A stretch of 64,000 nt of DNA from Oscarella lobularis (Eukaryota > Porifera > Homoscleromorpha > Homosclerophorida > Oscarellidae), in assembly GCF_947507565.1 (NCBI RefSeq), contig NC_089187.1, positions 2,294,001 to 2,358,000 of the forward strand, read 5' to 3'. The notes under the pieces are model-generated. The model was given only the letters and a program-made list of their open reading frames with translations, was not told where the DNA came from and did no database searches. Position numbers and translations under genes: made by a program. Positions 23,646-31,552 of this stretch are shown in pieces; the first letter of the stretch is position 1, and every line of letters begins with the position of its first letter.

Positions 23646-25825
23646 CTAGCTCGTTCGTACGCCCGATCGATACTTCGTGATTCGCTGCCGCTGCTGCTGT
23701 TGCTCTGCTACCTTCTCTCTGATCTGAGATTTGATTGAAGCGTAGAAGTACCAATCATCATGACTTTCGCGCAAAATTCCTCCTGGTTTAGCAGGCCAGA
23801 TGATATTGCTATTCAGACGCTCGGGATAATTCCGTTCGTCAAACATTTTCGTAGACCAATCAAAATCTACGATTCGAATTTCACCTTCCTTGCTAATGAG
23901 AATATTTGATGGACGAAAGTCCCCATGAATGTGACCGCTTTCATGGAGGACATTCACAGCGCGCTCCAGATTTGATATTACAACTTCAGCTGGGATCTCA
24001 GCATCCCCTCTAAGCCAATCGCCCAGCGAGCGCCATCCAACCAGCTCCATAATTACATAGCGTGTCGGGCGACCGAAATTTATTGCTTCTTCATAAAGGT
24101 ATTGCGGGGCCAAGTTAGCTAATGCCAAAGATTTGTGCACTTCTCCGCCGTACTTATCATCGTGGCCTGCAAAACAGTGCACTGTCAAATATCAAAGCCA
24201 AACAATTACTTACCAAAAACAGATTTGATCGCAAATTTCTTATCCTTATGCGACGATATTTTGCATTCAAAGGCTCTTCCCAATGAAACGCTTAGAGACC
24301 TGGAACACGATAAGCCTTCATAAAGCTCGTCGTTCAGATAAAAGCTAAAGTGATATTTCCACTTCTAAAAGTCAGAGCATCTCCTTTGATTTTCAAACCT
24401 GTTAGGAGTGAACTGAGGGTTATTGATGGCAGGCAGTTGATATCTGTGGCTTTTCCATTCTTGTACCAGCTGTAAGACTCCTTTGCGGATGCGTCGAAGG
24501 AATGATACTGTGGCTGCATCGTCCCCTTCGTTGTGCCGCGTTTCGCTCAGCCGCGTAATAACTGCTATTGAGGACTGAAGAGCGTGGCCCTTGAAAGTGA
24601 CGAAACCGTGTAATGTCACTATTCTTGGATCCAACTCGAGAGCAAGACACGGAAAGCTTCCGCCTTCTATTGCAGCCAACTTTAGATGCTCTTTCTGTGC
24701 TATTTCATAATTCCTAATAAAAACCACATTGACAGTTTTGACACCTTTGTGACATCCGTTTAATACTTCCTCACCTGTGGAGCCCAATCCGACCAGAGCC
24801 AATTGCATCACTGCCACTTTTGATTTCAAGGAGGAGCACTGGAAAATAATGTCCTTTCTTTCGATGAACAATTGCGGCATCACACTTGTTTTTCCTGCTC
24901 ATCGTGCCCTCTCGGATTATGCCAAACTGATGTGTTGCGTCAAGCGATTCTGTGTCATACGACGATCCAAACAAGCGTCGAAGACAGCGAATCAAATCTA
25001 TTTCGTGCCCACTTTTACGTGACCAAGCACCAGCCCTGAAATCTTTCACAAGATCGTCGTTGGATACTGTGTCTGAAATGGGTGTTGACGCGTCTTCCTC
25101 TGTTCCAAGTTGCTGGAAAGGCTTGTATACAATTGAAGCGTCTAATCGACTTTCTTCCGAATACAAGATCTTCTCTCTTGTCGCGGAATCGTTTGCCGCT
25201 TCAGATCCGCTGCTCCTCTATATAAAGAAAATATTGCGACTTCGTGCTTCCTCTAAAACACATGATATACTGTACCATGCAATCAGCATTCTTTTTCGAC
25301 TATAGAAAAGAATGTAAATATAATTTCAATTTCATCGCTCTGCTTGCCTTCTTCGTTGGGGGTTCTTCCGAGTCGTAACTTGCCCTAGATTGCGGACGAG
25401 AAGCTGAAGAAGACGCTTCAAGAGAAACGTGCCTATCCATGTTGACGTAATTCGATGTCGTCGAAGCTAAAAGGAATCAGATGAGACTTGGAACTAACTA
25501 ATGCATAGACATTACGCAAAAAAACTGGGATTATCTGCGAAACTGTGAATTTGCCCGAGCTCCTGCTCTTTATGACACAAAAGTAATAGCCAGCGGTCTT
25601 CGAGTTCAGAATCAATTCCGATTCGGTGTCGTCGTTGACCGAGTCAGGAGCGAGGAGCGCATCATCTTCCGCGGGTCGAAAGTACCACTTGTACACCACG
25701 TCCGTTTCGTAAGCACGGCAAGACAATCGAACTGAGCCGTCTTCTGGTGAAATAGAAAGGCTAGGTTCTTCCGCGATCGTTGGCGGGGGCCCAGCGGCAG
25801 ATGATGATGAAGATGTAGAGCTCAT
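23646..25825 (-). CDS. Ig-like / PD-(D/E)XK nuclease-like / Crinkler-type kinase fusion
   Basis: About six exons from ATG 25825 to stop 23646. The N-terminal part is an immunoglobulin-like domain (RLSCRAYETDVVYKWYF ... AGYYFCVIKS). A Ser-rich linker follows (about 25190-25450). Next is a restriction-endonuclease-fold-like region: HEIDLIRCLRRLF, then CDAAIV and VLLLEIKSG, fitting the D...ExK pattern, continuing to GFVTFKG and RIRKGVLQLVQEW. The C-terminal part is a compact kinase: KFAIKSVFG (ATP lysine), YVIMELVGWRSL, catalytic loop HIHGDFRPSNIL (HRD written HGD), metal loop VDFDWS (DFG written DFD), WPAKPGG and HDDWYF. That style is typical of kinases in Crinkler/CRN-type proteins, often preceded by such nuclease domains. 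No signal peptide is seen, so it is probably intracellular. An Ig domain in this arrangement is unfamiliar to me. Confidence 0.75.
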
Positions 25826-26207
25826 TCCTAAGCTACAACACCAATAAGATGCTAGCGCGGGAGGCACGCTCAAAAAGCGAGTCGCCCACGAACTGTCGAA
25901 CTAGTAACCCGGCTGCAGATTCCCGCAACTGACGCGTAGATTGAGGGCGTAGTCTAAATTAATAGGAATTTAATTTTTAGGTCGTGCGCCGAAGGAAAAC
26001 AACGACGAAGACAGAAGAAGGGGGGTATTGGGCTCATAACTGAAGTCGAGGCCAGCGATTTCATTTTCAGATTCGATTAGATGAAATCAGTTCTTTAATT
26101 AAACAAAAACCAGAACAGCCAAGAAAAACGACAAAACGTTCATTGCTCCATGAAAATAAATCCAGATTAGCAACCTTTACTTGTAACAAGTTCTTTCATC
26201 GCCATGT
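25826..26207. other. Intergenic gap between ABCG gene and the Ig-nuclease-kinase gene
   Basis: About 380 bases. A pyrimidine tract plus AG followed by a CGA-rich stretch at 25963-26020 resembles 23398-23470 (shared TAGG, TTTTTAGGTCG, GACGAAGACAGAA). Otherwise nothing is recognised. Confidence 0.4.
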
Positions 26208-29200
26208 CTACTTGTTTAACTTCTTGAAACGAAGCTCCAAGTAGGCAATGACAAGAAAAACGAAGAAGAACAGAGCCAGAGCCATGGGAGCAAACCAGAG
26301 AGAGGCCTCCACGAAATCCTGCGAATCCAAATACGACGCGCCAGTCACAACGTCAGGAAATCCGGAAACGCTGTAAAATCTCTAACCAATTATTCAATTA
26401 GGTAATATCTATTCTTACCAAGATCCATTTGATCTAATTTCGTCACTGCAAAACAGAAGCCCGTCTATTTCATTGTAGCTCATTGCCTTATAGAAAACTT
26501 ATAAATAAATAAATAAATGATAGGAACTGCTTTAGGACCTCAAGTGCATAGCGAAATACACTGAGCCACTTGAGCCATCTGAGCCAAACAGGAATAGAGG
26601 AAAGATTGAGAAAGAGACCACCAAAGACCTAGAGCCCCATGCAATCAAAACGCCCCAACGCCCCCCTCGGATACTTTACCATCATGACTGTATAGATGAG
26701 AGCACACAGAAGCGTTCCCAAGGCAAAGACGCGTATTCCCGCTCCAACTGCGTACGATATCCCATTCCCAGACATCGCCGTGAGAAGAATAATGGCAACG
26801 TAGTAGAAAAACTTCCCAGCATCAGCTTGAAATCCTTATAGGGAGACAGACAATGAAAAAGAATATAGTCAATACATTCGGCACGAGTACCTATCATCCA
26901 ATAGGTGACGCAGGCAAAGAGGAAATAGGGTAGGATGTTGACAAAGAGCAAATCGCATCCAACACGAGCCAAGAAGTAAGCAAAAATGTGATAATAGCCA
27001 CTAGCTGATTCGTGTCTAATGAATAGATTTGAAGGCATGCATGTGTAGCTATCTCCATGACTTGCCTGAATATGGGTCGCTCTGCCATGAAGACTTCAAT
27101 GCTCCCGAGATTTCCGAATACGAGATTGATGATTATGAAGAAAAAGGCACCAACCCTGTACGTGAATTTCTAGCAAAAGAGTCTGATTGGTGTTGGGGTT
27201 TTCTCTTGCCTGTTTTGAATTCCCTTTTCGTCCAATTCAAGTTGCAAGAAAATGAGCCCGACAACGATGCCAAAAATCAACATCGTTGCAACCTAAAACA
27301 CGTCATCATAATTAGAAAAAAAAGTCAATACGTTACCTGCATAATAGATAGCATGGGATTTCGGATGGTATTGATTAGAGCTCTTTTGCTCAAAATGAAG
27401 AACTAGATCTATTAATTCAATCTGTCTCTTCCTTGAATCCGTTTTTCTTTACCTGGTAAAGATATCCGGTTGGATACTCCAAAGGAACTTTCTTCACTTC
27501 GTAATCTTGGCCCCGTCCCAAAAAGGTTCCCAGTAGAGGTTTCAGTTCCGCGTCCAAGTCAAGCGAGTAGGACGACTCGTTGAACTTCTTCACCAAAGGC
27601 AAAACTTCAAAAAAAGGAAGTCAAGCTCCATAAATAACTATTGATTTATGTACTTTCGTTGTCAGCCTTTTTCTCCTCCTCGCCGTCTTTTTTCTCGCTC
27701 TCAATCATTTCCTGCACCGTATCGAGAAAGAAATCGGCCGGATTGTCGTGCTCCTCGCAAACAAATCCTAGAAATAAATCAATAACGATTACACGTGTCT
27801 TTCATTAGTACCGTTTTCGTCGAAGAACTTCAACGCGTTACTAGCCAGCCCGTGATAGACAGTCTGCCCGCAACCCAACAAAGTCAACCGGTCAAATAAC
27901 TTGAAAATCGAATAACGAGGCTGATGAATCGAGAAGATGATCGTCGCATTTGCGCTCAGACTAAAGAGAAAAAAATCACCAATTAAATATACAATGTCAA
28001 ACTCTCCCCCTTACTCTCTCAAAAGACGAATGACACTGACGGCCGTGTGAGCATCCAATCCCGTCGTGGGTTCATCCAGAAAGAGGATATTCGGCTTCAC
28101 AATTAATTCCATTCCGATATTCGTACGCTTTCTTTCGCCTCCAGATATACCCCTCAAAAAATCCGTACCCACCTAAAGACACCACAGTACATGTACCCTG
28201 CACTGTAACTAAGATTCTTGTGGTGGGGTGGTCTCAAGACAAAAGATTCCTAAGGTGAGGGTGGCCAAAACTAAAGATTCTTATGGTGGGGGTGATTCTG
28301 ATAGCCAAAACTAAGGATTCTTATGATGGGTTAGTAAAGATTTCTTATGGTGGGAGTAGCCAAACTACAATATGTCTAAGTACCCCTTCTGTAATAATGA
28401 CCATATGGGACAACTATAGAACTTAATTAGGGCGGTTGGTATAAACGGGTGTCTTTACTCTTTAGTCTACTCTTACCTTTGAGTTGGCAACTTTTGTGAG
28501 ACCCAAGTCTTCCAGAACGCCATCGACGCGATTCTCTCTCTCGACTTTCGAAACGGAGCGCGGAAGACGAAGTGCTGCCGAAAAAAGCAGATTTTCCCTC
28601 ACAGTCAAAGTTCCCATCACAATGTCATCCTAGAAACACAGATTAACTTAATTATTATTATCATTTATTGATGTACCTGAACGACGTAGCCGGACATGAG
28701 TTTGAAATTTTCCGGCAACGGTTTCCCATCCAGAAGAACGCATCCGGTGATTGACGTCGAACTTGTAAGACGTCCAGCCAAAATATTCAATAATCTAACA
28801 ATTGATAATGACGTCAACGCGCAAAACCACAAACTCTCACGTGGTTTTTCCACTTCCTGTCGGTCCCAAGATGGCGTTCATTCCGGGAGACATTAGTCCG
28901 CTGACGAAAGAGTGACGTCATCGTGAAAATTTTAATCGCGCACGAGATCTGCGTACCTGACGTCGTCCAGTATCACCTTTTCCTTTCGCTGGGCGCAGCA
29001 CCAGCAGCCCTTTTCCGTCACCGTCACCGCGTAGCGAATTGCGTGATAGGAAAGCAGAGATCCCGTGGATTTCTTCGCAGAGGTCCTTCCCGCTGCGGGA
29101 GAGAGAGTCACGCGTGTTTTTTTCTGCAGACGGCGTACTCGAATTGAGCTCGACCACTTCCATCCCTTCCATGTTGGGTTCGTGATTCGGGTAGGGCTAA

Positions 29201-29210
29201 TTGTAAGCAT
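26208..29210 (-). CDS. ABCG2-like half ABC transporter
   Basis: Multi-exon ABCG half transporter (nucleotide-binding domain first, membrane domain second). Seen: N-terminal [12 protein letters not shown] as in ABCG2's LSFHNI region, a CWCC motif, Walker [10 protein letters not shown] (about 28840-28870), NILAGRL, signature [16 protein letters not shown] and Walker [17 protein letters not shown] (about 28030-28150). The membrane segments lie at 26210-27600 ([11 protein letters not shown] at the end, TAG 26208). Family members dimerise and export lipids or xenobiotics. The extreme N-terminus is ambiguous: the frame used starts [10 protein letters not shown] (29210), while ATG 29172 opens a more protein-like frame ([18 protein letters not shown]) that would need loss of one A in an A7 run near 29130. 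An intron at about 28160-28480 carries degenerate repeats. Confidence 0.87.
28200..28375. repeat. Degenerate minisatellite in an ABCG intron
   Basis: Four to five imperfect tandem units of about 35-45 bp built on AACTAAAGATTCTTATGGTG followed by GGGTG and GCC. The units differ by substitutions and length. Confidence 0.7.
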
Positions 29211-29301
29211 GCGCAAAAAACGTGAACACGTGCACGCCACGAGCGTCAAATGCCGAAAATAGCAGTGTGAAAAATATTTGACAACTTCTGTCTCTAACAA
29301 G

Positions 29302-30243
29302 ATGGGCTGCTGCGTAGGAAAGAAAGCTTCGACACGAACAGGGGATTTTACCCACGACGTCAAAACATTTGAGTACCCAGTAGATAGTAGAAAATCTCCT
29401 TCTTATCCACCACGAGCTCTCAAGTACGTTCTAAGCAAAGAGGAAGAGAAAACCGAGGAATCGTTCGTCTGTCGCGGTCCACAACAGTTGGACTTCTCCA
29501 ACTGCACCGACGTCTCGGAAATCGAAAAAGCCTTTTCGAGCATCATAGCCGATCAGCTCAAATCGCTTCGCCAGAACGCGCTGAATCGCACAAAAACGAT
29601 ATCGATCGATTCGCTGCCGACGCACGAGCAAGGGAGAAGTCGAAAGAGCAGCCCATTCGTGCAGCACATCGCGTTCGTGGGCTCGCCAAACTCGGGCAAA
29701 TCGACTCTAATCGCGCGAATGTCACGCGGCGAAAACGACGACTTCGAAGAACCGTCTCGAGGAGGAAACACCGGCACCTCGTTCACGAAGGCAACCGTTA
29801 TAATCGAAGGCGGTCTCGGCGACGAAATCGACGACGACGGCATGAATTTTCTATGGCCCGCCATACGAGTCAGTCTCTGGGATATGGTACGCGTTGGCCA
29901 ATCGAAAGCGATGCTACAAATGGCGATAGAGAGCAAAGACTGTCTATGTTTGGTCGTCAGTAACGACGACGCCGAGGCGGCGCGGGAAGCGGCGGATAAA
30001 CTACGTTGGATACTCAGCGCGGCGACTGTGAACTTACACGTGATTATATTGCGGAATAAAATCGATTTGGAGCTCGGTTTGGGTGCGAGGGATTGCTTGG
30101 AGACGTTGAGGGGAATTGCGAGGGAGTGCGCTGTGCCGTGGTACGACGTGTCGGCGAAGACGGGGAAGGGAATCGAGGCGGCGTTTCATTCTATGTGCGT
30201 CGACGTGCTCATACAAAAACTCGCTTTTTTGAACGATTCGTGA
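29302..30243 (+). CDS. Putatively N-myristoylated Rab/Ras-like GTPase with unusual G3 loop
   Basis: Single exon, 313 residues. The N-terminus MGCCVGKKAS fits N-myristoylation at Gly2 with palmitoylatable Cys3/Cys4. Residues 10-120 are an unrecognised extension. The GTPase core begins at about 121: P-loop GSPNSGKST (127-135), G3 region SLWDMVRVGQ (191-200), NKID (252-255) and SAK (284-286). The usual WDTAGQ of Ras-superfamily proteins is WDMVRVGQ here, two residues longer. The C-terminus ends FLNDS with no prenylation cysteine, so membrane attachment is probably N-terminal, as in plant ARA6-type Rabs. The ABCG gene starts only about 90 bases away in the opposite direction. In-frame sequence extends to 29278 but ATG 29302 is first. 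Confidence 0.82.
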   Translation: MGCCVGKKASTRTGDFTHDVKTFEYPVDSRKSPSYPPRALKYVLSKEEEKTEESFVCRGPQQLDFSNCTDVSEIEKAFSSIIADQLKSLRQNALNRTKTISIDSLPTHEQGRSRKSSPFVQHIAFVGSPNSGKSTLIARMSRGENDDFEEPSRGGNTGTSFTKATVIIEGGLGDEIDDDGMNFLWPAIRVSLWDMVRVGQSKAMLQMAIESKDCLCLVVSNDDAEAAREAADKLRWILSAATVNLHVIILRNKIDLELGLGARDCLETLRGIARECAVPWYDVSAKTGKGIEAAFHSMCVDVLIQKLAFLNDS

Positions 30244-30288
30244 GAGTTTTTACATAGATGCACGCAGCTATAGGGCATTGTCTACTGT

Positions 30289-30647
30289 TTAGTTTCCCTT
30301 TTTACTCATTGAACCGGTTGCCATCATGTAGAGGCTTGCAAATGTAAGGCAAATTCCAAGTCCAGCCGCGATCATCGATCCTCTAACGTTCTACAGGTTC
30401 TACGGGGCCTCATTTCCTAATTCTATAACGTACCTGTACACAATACGATCCGAGGCGCCGCGTAGAAAGACTGGTCGCTGATTCGGTCGCTGGAGCGGAG
30501 AATCGTCGAAGAGTAGGGTTAGGGGGCCTCACTTACTTGAAAATAGCTTTGGAACACGGGAACCTTGTTCGGTCTGTAGACGACACCTCCTCGTGACGCG
30601 GAGTCCTGAAGAAAGCGTTCGCGATACGAATTTCGAAGGTTTTCCAT
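30289..30647 (-). CDS. COX7A2: Cytochrome c oxidase subunit 7A
   Basis: Three small exons from ATG 30647: MENLRNSYRERF ... NKVPVFQSYFQ, then RPNQRPVFLRGASDRIVYR, then NVRGSMIAAGLGICLTFASL ... SKKGN-TAA (30289). The NKVP...FQ motif, the PVFLRGA.D...YR motif and the single transmembrane helix near the end are the COX7A/COX7A2L pattern. It is a small inner-membrane subunit of complex IV or a supercomplex assembly factor; the two cannot be separated here, so the symbol is for the family. It lies between convergent GTPase (45 bases) and divergent TBCB (103 bases) neighbours. Confidence 0.85.
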
Positions 30648-30750
30648 AGTGTCCGGGACGGTGAAGAAGTGGCGCGTGACCGCGATTGTTTACAGCGCAC
30701 TTCAGATTCGATATTTTATTCCCTTCTAAGCCAGTCAGTGTACACTATTT

Positions 30751-31455
30751 ATGGACGACGTGATATCTGTCCGAATTACAAGCTCTGTTTCGACTTTCGG
30801 ATCGGAACGTCGCTTTCCCGCCTCAACGAAAGTCGTCGATCTCAAAGGAAAGCTCGAATTGATAACAGGCGCCTCGTGCCGATCGATGGAGCTCGATCTC
30901 TTCGATCGAGACGATCAATTCGTTCGTTCGCTTCAAGACGACGACGCGACGCTCGAATCGGCGTCCGTGGCGAGCGGAATGCGCGTACACGTCACGGATC
31001 GCGAGAAAAGAGCCGGCGAATTCGACGATCTCTCCGCCGTACCGAAATACGAGATGAAAGACGACGAATATGCGAAACGATCCGATTCGGTTCGCGCCTT
31101 CAAGGAACGAATGAAGTTGGGACGTTTCAATCCGGAGGCGCAGGCGCAGAAAGACGAAGAAATGAAAAAGGAGAAGGACGCCGCCGAATTGATATCGGTT
31201 GGATCGCGCTGCGAGGTGCGCGTGACCGGAAACCCGCTTCGGCGCGGAACGGTCGCCTATGTCGGGGAGACGGGCTTCAAGCCGGGATATTGGGTGGGAA
31301 TTCGATACGACGAGCCCGTTGGGAAGCACGATGGTTGCGTGGGGGGTAAAAGATATTTTGAATGTGATATGAAATATGGGGGGTTCGTCAAGCCAAAGTG
31401 CGTGACTGTGGGTGACTTTCCTGTAGAGGGTATTGACGATGAGGACGAGATTTGA
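30751..31455 (+). CDS. TBCB: Tubulin-folding cofactor B
   Basis: Intronless, 234 residues. Residues 1-85 form a ubiquitin-like domain (VISVRITSSVSTFGSERRF ... VHVTD). The middle is charged and helical (YAKRSDSVRAFKERMKLGRF). Residues about 148-225 are a CAP-Gly domain (GSRCEVRVTGNPLRRGTVAY, KPGYWVGIRYDEPVGKHDG, YFECDMKYGGFVKPKCV). It ends GIDDEDEI, close to the DEI end of TBCB proteins that contacts tubulin/TBCE. TBCB works with TBCE in alpha-tubulin folding and dimer dissociation in the cytosol. Confidence 0.96.
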   Translation: MDDVISVRITSSVSTFGSERRFPASTKVVDLKGKLELITGASCRSMELDLFDRDDQFVRSLQDDDATLESASVASGMRVHVTDREKRAGEFDDLSAVPKYEMKDDEYAKRSDSVRAFKERMKLGRFNPEAQAQKDEEMKKEKDAAELISVGSRCEVRVTGNPLRRGTVAYVGETGFKPGYWVGIRYDEPVGKHDGCVGGKRYFECDMKYGGFVKPKCVTVGDFPVEGIDDEDEI

Positions 31456-31552
31456 TTCGAACAATAAAACAGCAAACACACTGATCTACTTCTGTTGGCA
31501 TCCTTTCTCTAATTTAGATGCACGTGTTCTCTTTGAAGGGGGTAGGCTCACC

